Source: Bacteroidaceae bacterium
GTDB taxonomy: Bacteria; Bacteroidota; Bacteroidia; Bacteroidales; Bacteroidaceae
DNA: 64,000 nt
Reading direction: 5' to 3'
NCBI GenBank assembly: GCA_024401095.1
Contig: JAKSLR010000001.1
Location: 118,817-182,816, forward strand
Shown here in pieces: positions 18,299 through 25,449 of this stretch. Position 1 is the first letter of the stretch. Every line of letters starts with the position of its first letter. Made by a program: the position numbers and the translations under genes. The notes under the pieces are model-generated. The model saw only the letters and a list, made by a program, of their open reading frames with translations, searched no databases and was not told the origin of the DNA.

Positions 18299-18368
18299 GA
18301 GAATTCCGGGGAACTTTCCAAATTTTGTAGAGAAAAAAGAAAAATGTGTACACCTCACCGTATCAGTT

Positions 18369-18445
18369 GCCGTTCATTTACGTATCGTTTGCCGTTCACT
18401 CTCCGTTCATCCTCCGTTGTTCCTTCGTTCTACCTTCGTTGATCC
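18369..18445. repeat. Tandem array of seven 11-bp units
   Basis: Seven head-to-tail 11-mers, in order: GCCGTTCATTT, ACGTATCGTTT, GCCGTTCACTC, TCCGTTCATCC, TCCGTTGTTCC, TTCGTTCTACC, TTCGTTGATCC. Part of the pattern recurs inverted downstream: GTTGTTCCTT at 18416-18425 is matched by AAGGAACAAC at 18494-18503. No gene covers it. Confidence 0.85.
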
Positions 18446-18587
18446 TCTAGTTTTTTTGCGGAAACCGATAGGAGATGTATCGAAGGAGCGACAAAGGAAC
18501 AACAAATGTAGAGCCTTGGTCTATAGAAAAATAATAGGACTTCTATGCTATGTGATAGGGTGCATGGATTTTTTCACAAAAATATGC

Positions 18588-18805
18588 CAACACCTCACAT
18601 TTTCGATATAAAAATCTGAATATAAAATAGTTAGTTGTGATAGGTGTTTGTCAAACACCCCACCCAACACCCTACCCAACACCTCACATGACTGCTTACT
18701 ATCTGTGATAGGTGTATGATAGGTGTTGTGATAGGTGTTGGAACAACACCTATCACGTGTAAGTAATTGATATTCTATGAAATAACACCCATCGTGATAG
18801 GTGTT
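18588..18805. repeat. Dispersed GTGATAGGTGTT repeat cluster
   Basis: GTGATAGGTGTT is exact at 18637, 18728 and 18794, with near copies at 18705 and 18718. An exact inverted copy AACACCTATCAC lies at 18745-18756, and AACACCTCAC variants at about 18591 and 18679. GTGTTTG/CAAACAC around 18644-18658 forms a palindrome. No open frame covers the cluster. It looks like a protein-binding or recombination site array rather than decayed coding sequence. Confidence 0.8.
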
Positions 18806-18841
18806 AGGTGTTTTCTTGATAAAAATAGAATAAGTATAGAC

Positions 18842-18887
18842 CGACTGGAATCACAGCTTAAGACCAGTCGGAATCATAACTTAAGCC
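18842..18887. repeat. Paired inverted and direct repeats
   Basis: CCGACTGG and CCAGTCGG are 8-bp inverted arms. The segment after each arm (AATCACAGCTTAAG and AATCATAACTTAAG) is an imperfect direct repeat, so the element is a compound repeat of about 46 bp between the GTGATAGGTGTT cluster and the next terminator. Confidence 0.6.
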
Positions 18888-18950
18888 AAAAAAAGTCCGC
18901 CCTTACGGACTAGTTTGTCCGTAAGGGCGGACAGGCTTGTCCGTCAAGCC
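18888..18950 (-). terminator. Very strong terminator of the lipocalin-like lipoprotein gene
   Basis: Arms at 18895-18910 and 18917-18932 are a perfect 16-bp inverted repeat with a 6-nt loop; on the minus strand it is followed by seven T residues. An additional hairpin GGCTTG/CAAGCC (18934-18950) stands just before it. Confidence 0.92.
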
Positions 18951-18965
18951 GGACTTGCTGTCTTG

Positions 18966-19478
18966 TTACTTTCCTATAATCTTTCTTACTGGCTTTTCAC
19001 CTTCGGCAGCACGGGTATACCAGTAATCGTATCCATAAGTGTAATCGTTCCAGTGTGGTGAAGAAGTATGATGTAAGTGGAATCGCTCTGTCTTCATGTT
19101 GTCGTAATAGATGTAACCACTGAAGATGTCATCATCCAGACGATAATCCCAAATCTCAATCTCTACATCGTCCTCAACGAAATATACATAAATGCTACGA
19201 TCCTTTACCTCCCACTCTATATGGTTAGCAATATAGTCCCATGGCGCATTGCTATAGTAATCTACCCAGTAACCTTTTCCTCTAGTATAACGGAAAGGAT
19301 CCTTCAAAAACTCTATTTCACTGTAAGATGCCTCATAAATACGACCGCTATACTCAGAATACATATACATGTCACCTTCCCAAGTTCCCTCCAAGGTAGA
19401 AGCAGTCATCTCATCCTCGCAAGAAACAAAGCTCAGTCCCATCAAGAAAACTGACAATATAGATAGTAACTTTTTCAT
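18966..19478 (-). CDS. Small lipoprotein with lipocalin-like start
   Basis: The 170-residue protein has a lipoprotein signal (MKKLLSILSVFLMGLSFVSC, lipidated Cys at 20). It continues with LEGTWEGDMYMY, reminiscent of the GxW motif at the start of lipocalin-like barrels in Bacteroidota. The rest is rich in Tyr, Trp and acidic residues in alternating beta pattern and ends VRKIIGK. Function unknown. It is a single-gene unit with an exact TATCTTTG promoter element on the minus strand (19511-19518) and a strong terminator. It is probably anchored to the outer membrane. Confidence 0.7.
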   Translation of the reverse strand: MKKLLSILSVFLMGLSFVSCEDEMTASTLEGTWEGDMYMYSEYSGRIYEASYSEIEFLKDPFRYTRGKGYWVDYYSNAPWDYIANHIEWEVKDRSIYVYFVEDDVEIEIWDYRLDDDIFSGYIYYDNMKTERFHLHHTSSPHWNDYTYGYDYWYTRAAEGEKPVRKIIGK

Positions 19479-19510
19479 ATTATTAATAGTTTAGATTTTT
19501 GTTTCTGTTG

Positions 19511-19518
19511 CAAAGATA
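19511..19518 (-). promoter_or_regulatory. -7 element of the small lipoprotein gene
   Basis: The minus strand reads TATCTTTG, exact match, about 33 nt before the ATG at 19478. Confidence 0.65.
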
Positions 19519-19582
19519 GGCAGGGGAAATTCCTCTTGCAAGGGAAAAATCCTATTTTGTAAGGGAATCTCCCTAAATGGCA

Positions 19583-20665
19583 TCATTCACTTAGTCTTAC
19601 TGCCTCTATGATACAATCCAACGCACAGGAATGAGCCGCTGGCTGTACTTTATGGAATGGGCCATACCAATAACAGCCAAAGCTTTTTGAGGCTTCATCA
19701 TAGTCATTCTTTATAATAGACTGTGCATTCTTGAGAATAAAGGCCTTGTATCTTTCCTGATGATCTACACTATACAGATAGGCCAGATGGCGGATAAAAA
19801 TGCCCTTGAACTGTACCCCATCGCCACTTGGTTCGGTGCTCTGCTTCAGCTCTTTTAGGATTCCATCTTCTGTAGTCATCCGTGAAAGTGTAGCATCGGC
19901 TATATTTTCGGCCATGGTCAGATATTGTCTCTCTCCTGTAATTTCAAAACGTTCTGCCAAGGTAGCCAGACATACACCTTGATTATACGTATAATACTGA
20001 CCACTGTTGGGTGTTCCATCATTCTGAAGGCCATCTTCCACCTGCCAGTTGGCATGATTAATCATACCACTCTGCAACATCCAGTCACTGCCCTCCAAGA
20101 AGCGTTTTCTATAAGCTTCCTTATCTGTAAGTTTATACAAACGGGCTGCCAAGAGTGTATAGAGGTTGTTCGCAATGGCATTCTTGTAGACCCATGGATT
20201 CTTCTTCCAATAAATGCCTCCTCCATATTCCTGATTCCAGCCTTCGGAAATAGTAGTATAGATAGTCTCTGCCATATTCAGGTATTTCTGGTCTTGAGTC
20301 AACTTATAAGCCTCAACCCAGGCCAACGCCCACCAGCCCTGGTCATCCAGATAGTCATTGTTGAAGTTTTCACAGAAACGGTCGTTCCCCAACGAGTCTA
20401 CACCCACCTTGTAATGCTGTGCCTTCAGAAGTACATCGCTTGCTACGGCATCTATCTGCTTATCGCCCGAAACGGCACGATAACGCAACATGGCAGTCAT
20501 TACATTGGCGGAATTCCACCAGCCGGCCGTTTCCCATACCCCTGTATTCTGATCTCTCCAAGACAACATGGTTTCCACTCCCTGGTTCATGAATGAAACC
20601 AGATTCTGAGCCCCTGACGGCAAGGCCAGCAGAAAAGCCATTAAGACAATAATACCCTTCTTCAT
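19583..20665 (-). CDS. Glycoside hydrolase family 76 protein (alpha-1,6-mannanase type)
   Basis: The 360-residue protein has a signal peptide ending at about SGAQ (residue 20). GH76 enzymes are (alpha/alpha)6 barrels cleaving alpha-1,6-mannosidic bonds, for example in yeast mannan. The catalytic Asp pair is visible in NNDYLDDQGWWALAWVEAY (D107, D108). WNQEYGGGIYWKK, NAIANNLYTLLAARLYKLT and TYNQGVCLATLAERFEITG are matching barrel helices. It follows a radical SAM sulfatase-maturase-type gene by 12 nt, so both are on one leftward transcript. Periplasmic or surface location is likely. Substrate assignment follows the family only. Confidence 0.85.
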   Translation of the reverse strand: MKKGIIVLMAFLLALPSGAQNLVSFMNQGVETMLSWRDQNTGVWETAGWWNSANVMTAMLRYRAVSGDKQIDAVASDVLLKAQHYKVGVDSLGNDRFCENFNNDYLDDQGWWALAWVEAYKLTQDQKYLNMAETIYTTISEGWNQEYGGGIYWKKNPWVYKNAIANNLYTLLAARLYKLTDKEAYRKRFLEGSDWMLQSGMINHANWQVEDGLQNDGTPNSGQYYTYNQGVCLATLAERFEITGERQYLTMAENIADATLSRMTTEDGILKELKQSTEPSGDGVQFKGIFIRHLAYLYSVDHQERYKAFILKNAQSIIKNDYDEASKSFGCYWYGPFHKVQPAAHSCALDCIIEAVRLSE

Positions 20666-20677
20666 TTCTTTTATCCG

Positions 20678-21907
20678 TTATTCTATTTTGTGATTCTTCA
20701 AATACGCCATGATGTTGGCAGGTGCACGTTCTGCCAGGAATTCGGCTTTCATGAAATCCATGTAGGGAGCTACATGGTCAAAAAACATCTTGTATCCTTT
20801 GCAAAGGTAATTCAATCCAGGGTTGCCGTACTCATCTTTCACAAACCTGTTCTTCGGACACTCTCCATGACAAGCGAAGAGGAACTCGCATTCCTGGCAC
20901 TGCTGAGGCAGCCTTTTCTTCTTGTTCTTTGCAAATTCTTTCTGCTTTTCAGAATTCATCAGCTCATACAAGGAACGTTCACCCAAATTACCTAACCTAT
21001 ATTCCGGAAAGACAAAATGGTCACAGGAGTAGACATCGCCATTGTATTCCATAACACCGGCATGTCCACATTCCTCGGCCATGGTACAGACACCGGGAAC
21101 CTGTCCTACCCAATTGGCCAATGTGGCATCGAAAAGCTGGATATAATAGTCTCCCACATCATTTCTGACCCATTCATCGAAGATCTCACACAAAAAGTTT
21201 CCCCACTGTTCGGGTGTGACAGAGAAATCCAGCAGTTCACCGCCCTCCTCCATTCCCGGTGCCAGCGTCAGTCCGTCGGTACGGCTCACCTTTCGCTCAA
21301 CGATAGGTGTAAACTGGATGAAATGGCAACCTATCTCCTTAAAGAAATGATAGAAGTCCAAAGGATAATCTGCGTTGAAGTCATTGACCACTGCCAGAGC
21401 ATTCCATTCCACACCGTATTTGTTGAGCAGCTGAATGCCTTTCATGACTTTCTGAAATGAAGGTCCTCCTGAGGCCGTCTTTCTGTATTCATCATGAAAT
21501 TCCTGAGGTCCGTCTATGGATACACCCACCAGAAAGTTATTTTCCTTAAAGAACTTACACCACTCCCCGGTAATCAGCGTTCCGTTTGTCTGAATACAAT
21601 TGTCTATCTGTCTTCCTCCGGCATAATAGCGCTGAAGCTCCAAGGCACGCTTGTAAAAAGAGACAGGACGCATCAATGTCTCACCACCATGCCACGTAAA
21701 CAATACCTGAGGCAAAGTCTGTGATTCGATATAGTTTTTTATAAATGTCTCCAGCATAGAATCGCTGATAACACGATTCTTATCTTCCTTGTACATCTGG
21801 CCCTTTTCCAGATAATAGCAATACTGGCATCTCATGTTACAGAGAGAGCCTGCAGGCTTCAACATGATGTACATGGGTTTACTGAATGGCAGAAGTGTCT
21901 TGCTCAT
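20678..21907 (-). CDS. Anaerobic sulfatase-maturating-type radical SAM/SPASM enzyme
   Basis: The 409-residue protein has the radical SAM triad CNMRCQYCYYLEKG (about 23-36) and LFTWHGGETLMRP. Its C-terminal SPASM region is Cys-rich: CTMAEECGHAGVM, GDVYSCDHFVFP, CQECEFLFACHGECPKNRF. This layout is that of anSME, which converts a Cys or Ser of sulfatases to formylglycine. No sulfatase gene is present in the window; the partner could be elsewhere, or the substrate different. It is the first gene of a pair with GH76, from a TATCTTTG promoter at 21933-21940. Confidence 0.88.
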   Translation of the reverse strand: MSKTLLPFSKPMYIMLKPAGSLCNMRCQYCYYLEKGQMYKEDKNRVISDSMLETFIKNYIESQTLPQVLFTWHGGETLMRPVSFYKRALELQRYYAGGRQIDNCIQTNGTLITGEWCKFFKENNFLVGVSIDGPQEFHDEYRKTASGGPSFQKVMKGIQLLNKYGVEWNALAVVNDFNADYPLDFYHFFKEIGCHFIQFTPIVERKVSRTDGLTLAPGMEEGGELLDFSVTPEQWGNFLCEIFDEWVRNDVGDYYIQLFDATLANWVGQVPGVCTMAEECGHAGVMEYNGDVYSCDHFVFPEYRLGNLGERSLYELMNSEKQKEFAKNKKKRLPQQCQECEFLFACHGECPKNRFVKDEYGNPGLNYLCKGYKMFFDHVAPYMDFMKAEFLAERAPANIMAYLKNHKIE

Positions 21908-21932
21908 TTTCTATATTTCTTTGCATTCCGTG

Positions 21933-21940
21933 CAAAGATA
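21933..21940 (-). promoter_or_regulatory. -7 element of the maturase-GH76 unit
   Basis: The minus strand reads TATCTTTG, exact; 25 bp from the divergent element of the neighbouring unit. Confidence 0.68.
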
Positions 21941-21965
21941 GGGATATAGTTTCAATAAATAACAC

Positions 21966-21973
21966 TATCTTTG
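21966..21973 (+). promoter_or_regulatory. -7 element of the lipoprotein-GH2-AraC unit
   Basis: TATCTTTG, exact, 14 nt before the ATG at 21988. An in-frame ATG at 21886 lies upstream of this promoter and is rejected as start. Confidence 0.68.
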
Positions 21974-21987
21974 CAGAAAACAAGGTT

Positions 21988-22503
21988 ATGAATAAGGTTT
22001 TAGCAATTCTTTCCATGGGTTTCCTCTGTTGCTGTTGCGGAAACGGTGCCAGTTCAGAGAACAATTACGAAGGCGTGATAGACAGCGTTGTCGTAGAACC
22101 TGTCAATTGTCCTCTCACGCTGGAAGATACCGTATACATAAATGACGGTACACAAACCTACCACGGCGAAGGAACAGAGATAGAAGGCTTTTTCTGCGAT
22201 AAATCCATTGGCATTATCGGACATCTTTCCGGCAACGGGATTCTCACTCTGGAACTACCAGAGGTTCTGGAAGACAGCCTGCTCACAGAACAGCCTACAG
22301 AAACCACTCACGGAGGCACACTGACGTTGAAACCAGACATCAGACTTGCAAAGACAGCAGAGGATTACTTGCTACTATTCTATATCACAAAAGGGTGGGA
22401 CAAGAAATCGGAGAAATACCCTGCGGGGTGGAGTTTTGTCACGAATCAGACACGTACCTATCAGGAAAAAACTGAGGGGTACAAGTGGACTTGGACGGAA
22501 TAA
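21988..22503 (+). CDS. Hypothetical lipoprotein
   Basis: From the ATG at 21988 the protein has 171 residues: MNKVLAILSMGFLCCCCGN is a short lipoprotein signal with four consecutive cysteines at the lipobox. The mature protein is acidic and beta-rich, with two half-similar stretches (LTLEDTVYINDG, LTLELPEVLEDS). I do not recognise a family. It leads an operon with a GH2 enzyme (22 nt gap) and an AraC regulator. Co-expression with a secreted glycosidase suggests an envelope accessory role (inference). Confidence 0.65.
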   Translation: MNKVLAILSMGFLCCCCGNGASSENNYEGVIDSVVVEPVNCPLTLEDTVYINDGTQTYHGEGTEIEGFFCDKSIGIIGHLSGNGILTLELPEVLEDSLLTEQPTETTHGGTLTLKPDIRLAKTAEDYLLLFYITKGWDKKSEKYPAGWSFVTNQTRTYQEKTEGYKWTWTE

Positions 22504-22525
22504 TCAAATCTAATAAATTATACCT

Positions 22526-24538
22526 ATGAAAAAACAACTTTTTGCTACCATGGCACTCCTTTTGGCGTGCTTGAACCTGCAAGCACGCGAGGTGATCAAT
22601 TTCAATGAAGGCTGGGGCTTCAAGAAAGGTACCATGGCTGTATGGGGTGTGTTCCCAAACATCTACGTTCCAAAGCCTGAGAAGACAGTCAACCTTCCTC
22701 ACACCTACAATGCGGAAGACTTCATGAACGATGAAGGCTATTATCGCGGAATGGGTTCTTATCTGAAGGAAATAGAAGTACCAGAGAACTGGAAAGGAAA
22801 ACGTATCTTCCTGAAATGCGAAGGCGCAGGTTCTACTGCAGACGTATTCGTAAACTGGAAACATGTGGGAGCTCACAAGGGTGCCTATAATGCTTTTACC
22901 ATAGAACTTACCGATGCCTTTACCTACGGCATCAAGAACTACATTCTGATTACCTGCGACAATTCACATAAATTTGACGTAGCTACTCAGGCTGGTGACT
23001 TCAACGTATACGGTGGTCTTTACCGTGACGTCTATCTGGAAATCATGGACGATGTCTGCATCTCTCCACTGTATTATGGTTCTGAGGGTGTCCTTATTGC
23101 CCAGAAACGTGTAGATGAACGCCATGCAGACCTTCAGGCTACCGTTCACCTGAGCACCAAAAGTGACTATAAGGACTGCGCTGTAGAAATGACAGTACTG
23201 GATGCAAAAGGCAACGTGGTAGTCAAGAAGAACTCTCCATACATCTTCAATGACAGATGTGTCATTAACATGGAAGTAGAAAACCCTCACTTGTGGAATG
23301 GTCTGGCTGATCCATACCTGTATAAGGTTGTGACCGTACTGACACGTGGAGGTAAGGAGATAGACCGTGTAGAAGACAACATTGGCTTGCGCTATTTCCA
23401 CATCGACACCGATAAGGGTTTCTTCCTGAACGGAAAGCACCTCAAGTTGCGCGGTGTTTCACGCCATCAGGACTGGGCAGGTTTAGCAAGTGCACTGACC
23501 AAGAAAGAGCACCTTACCGACCTTGACCTGATTCAGGAAATGGGTGTGAACTCCATGCGTCTGGCACACTATCCACAGGCTCACTTCATGTTTGAAGAAG
23601 CAGACCGTCGCGGTATGCTGGTATGGGAAGAAATCCCATTCGTAAGCACCTATATCGCATCCAAGGAATTTGACGATAACCTGCGCCTGCAGCTGAAAGA
23701 GCTTATTGCACAGAACTTCAATCACCCAAGTATCTTCTGCTGGGGTCTCTGGAATGAGGTGAAAGATGACTGCCGCTCCATTGTTGCCGAGCTGAATGAC
23801 ATGGCACATCAGCTAGATCCTACCCGTCTGACCACCATGGCTACCTGTGATGAATACGACCAGAACTTCACTGCCGACCTCACCTGCTGGAACAAATACT
23901 TCGGATGGTACGAAAACAAGGTTGGCGACTTTGCTACTTTCTTTGACAACTGGCACAAGACTTATCCAGATGCAAAGATTGGTATCAGTGAATACGGTGC
24001 AGGAGCAGCCTTCAGCGTACACACCAACAAATACGAAGATCAGGTCTTTGCCAAGAACGCACGTGGACACTATCACCCTGTAGAGATGCAGACCTTCTCT
24101 CACCGCGAGCACCTGAGAATGATCACAGAACGCGATTACATCTGGGGATCATACGTCTGGAACATGTTCGACTTTGCATCGGCCATGCGTACAGAAGGTG
24201 ATACCAACAACCTGAATGACAAGGGTCTTGTTTCTCATGACCGTACCCGCAAAAAGGATTCTTTCTTCCTGTATAAGGCAAACTGGAACAAGAAAGATGC
24301 TACCGTTCACCTGTGTTCTAAGGACTATGTCAACCGTAAGGAAGATGTAACAGACATCATTGCATTCACCACCGCTCCTGTTGTCAAGCTTTACATTAAC
24401 GGAAAGCTGTATGGCACCCAGAAAGCCGATGCCTACGCAACCGTAGAATTCAAGGACGTGAAACTTGCTAAGGGCAACAACCATGTAGAAATACGTACCG
24501 CACAAGGCAATGATGCTGCCGACTGGAATGTAGAATAA
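22526..24538 (+). CDS. Glycoside hydrolase family 2 protein
   Basis: The 670-residue protein has a signal peptide ending around LQAREV. The GH2 order is seen: jelly-roll sugar-binding domain (about 25-175, NLPHTYNAEDF...GYYRGMGSYLKEI), Ig-like domain (180-285), then the TIM barrel (GLRYFHIDTDKGFFLNGKHLKLRGVSRHQD at about 287). Catalytic residues are E411 in WGLWNEV and the nucleophile E489 in GISEYGAGA. A C-terminal Ig-like domain closes the protein. Activity could be beta-galactosidase, beta-glucuronidase or beta-mannosidase; it cannot be decided from motifs. The AraC-type gene starts 7 nt after its stop. Confidence 0.92.
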   Translation: MKKQLFATMALLLACLNLQAREVINFNEGWGFKKGTMAVWGVFPNIYVPKPEKTVNLPHTYNAEDFMNDEGYYRGMGSYLKEIEVPENWKGKRIFLKCEGAGSTADVFVNWKHVGAHKGAYNAFTIELTDAFTYGIKNYILITCDNSHKFDVATQAGDFNVYGGLYRDVYLEIMDDVCISPLYYGSEGVLIAQKRVDERHADLQATVHLSTKSDYKDCAVEMTVLDAKGNVVVKKNSPYIFNDRCVINMEVENPHLWNGLADPYLYKVVTVLTRGGKEIDRVEDNIGLRYFHIDTDKGFFLNGKHLKLRGVSRHQDWAGLASALTKKEHLTDLDLIQEMGVNSMRLAHYPQAHFMFEEADRRGMLVWEEIPFVSTYIASKEFDDNLRLQLKELIAQNFNHPSIFCWGLWNEVKDDCRSIVAELNDMAHQLDPTRLTTMATCDEYDQNFTADLTCWNKYFGWYENKVGDFATFFDNWHKTYPDAKIGISEYGAGAAFSVHTNKYEDQVFAKNARGHYHPVEMQTFSHREHLRMITERDYIWGSYVWNMFDFASAMRTEGDTNNLNDKGLVSHDRTRKKDSFFLYKANWNKKDATVHLCSKDYVNRKEDVTDIIAFTTAPVVKLYINGKLYGTQKADAYATVEFKDVKLAKGNNHVEIRTAQGNDAADWNVE

Positions 24539-24545
24539 AACCTGA

Positions 24546-25349
24546 ATGGAGTTAGAAAAACCCTATATTTACCACAATGTAAAGGCCGATGGTGTCCAGC
24601 CACACAATTATCTGGGCACCATGGTTCACCTGCTCTGCAAAAGTGGAAGCATGAGCTTCTACTTTGCAGGACAGAAGGTGGTAGCAACCCCTGGTTCCCT
24701 AGTCATCTGGCAGATGCGATCCAATATTCAACAAGTCCAGTACTCCGATGACTTCGATGCCGATTTCTTCATCATTTCCAAAGCCTTCATGCTGCAGTTC
24801 AATCCTGAAGCAGAATGGACGGCTCTGGGCTTTACCTACATCAAGATGCACCCGGTCTTCCCGCTCCGGAAAGACGAGCTGGAAATCATGAAACAAGACT
24901 TTCAGGACATGGGCAGACGTATGAGAGGACAGCATCAGTTCCAGACCTGGGTGGTCAGGCACCAGCTACAGCTTTTTATGCTGGACATGTGGAGCATTTA
25001 TTCCCGCGAAATACACAAGTTATCCTTAAACAAGGCAGCCAACCACCATTTCAACAAGTTTCTTGAATTAGTACAGGAACACTGCAAGGAAAACCGTACG
25101 GTTTCCTTTTACAGTGACAAACTATGTATCTCCAGCCCCTATCTGCTGCAAGTCTGCCAGCAAGTAAGCAGCTGTTCTGCATCCGACTGGATTGCCTATT
25201 ATACACTGCAGGAAATAGTAACCTTATTAAATAATCCTGATTATTCCATCTCACAAATCAGCGACTTACTTCATTTCTCAACACCGTCCTTCTTTTCACA
25301 TTATGTCAAGAAGCATCTTGGCATATCTCCTGCAGAATTCCGCAAATAA
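24546..25349 (+). CDS. AraC-family transcriptional regulator
   Basis: The 267-residue protein has an N-terminal cupin-like sensor domain (VHLLCKSGSMSFYFAGQKVVATPGSLVIWQMRS). Its C-terminal AraC domain is recognisable by ISQISDLLHFSTPSFFSHYVKKHLGISPAEFRK, the second helix-turn-helix. The first HTH (FYSDKLCISSPYLLQVCQQVSSCSASDWI) is divergent. It is the third gene of the unit starting at 21988, 7 nt behind GH2, and ends 68 bp before the TonB-dependent receptor promoter. It probably regulates this neighbourhood in response to a sugar or hydrolysis product (inference). Confidence 0.88.
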   Translation: MELEKPYIYHNVKADGVQPHNYLGTMVHLLCKSGSMSFYFAGQKVVATPGSLVIWQMRSNIQQVQYSDDFDADFFIISKAFMLQFNPEAEWTALGFTYIKMHPVFPLRKDELEIMKQDFQDMGRRMRGQHQFQTWVVRHQLQLFMLDMWSIYSREIHKLSLNKAANHHFNKFLELVQEHCKENRTVSFYSDKLCISSPYLLQVCQQVSSCSASDWIAYYTLQEIVTLLNNPDYSISQISDLLHFSTPSFFSHYVKKHLGISPAEFRK

Positions 25350-25411
25350 ACATCTTCGATTTGTACAAGTTTTCAAGCATTTCAAGTAACATTTTCTTGG
25401 AAATGTCGGCC

Positions 25412-25419
25412 TATCTTTG
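25412..25419 (+). promoter_or_regulatory. -7 element of the TonB-dependent receptor gene
   Basis: TATCTTTG, exact, 30 nt before the ATG at 25450. The in-frame TTG at 25417 lies within it and is not the start. Confidence 0.68.
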
Positions 25420-25449
25420 TACCCGATAAACAATGTACAAACACGAGAT

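Noticed and set aside
18138..18611. A 157-codon plus-strand frame in the repeat island.
   Set aside because: It runs through the 11-bp tandem array and the Rpn leader; composition is not coding-like and it has no promoter.
18588..18805. CRISPR array suggested by repeated 12-mers.
   Set aside because: Repeats are short, irregularly spaced and in both orientations, with no uniform spacers and no cas genes nearby.
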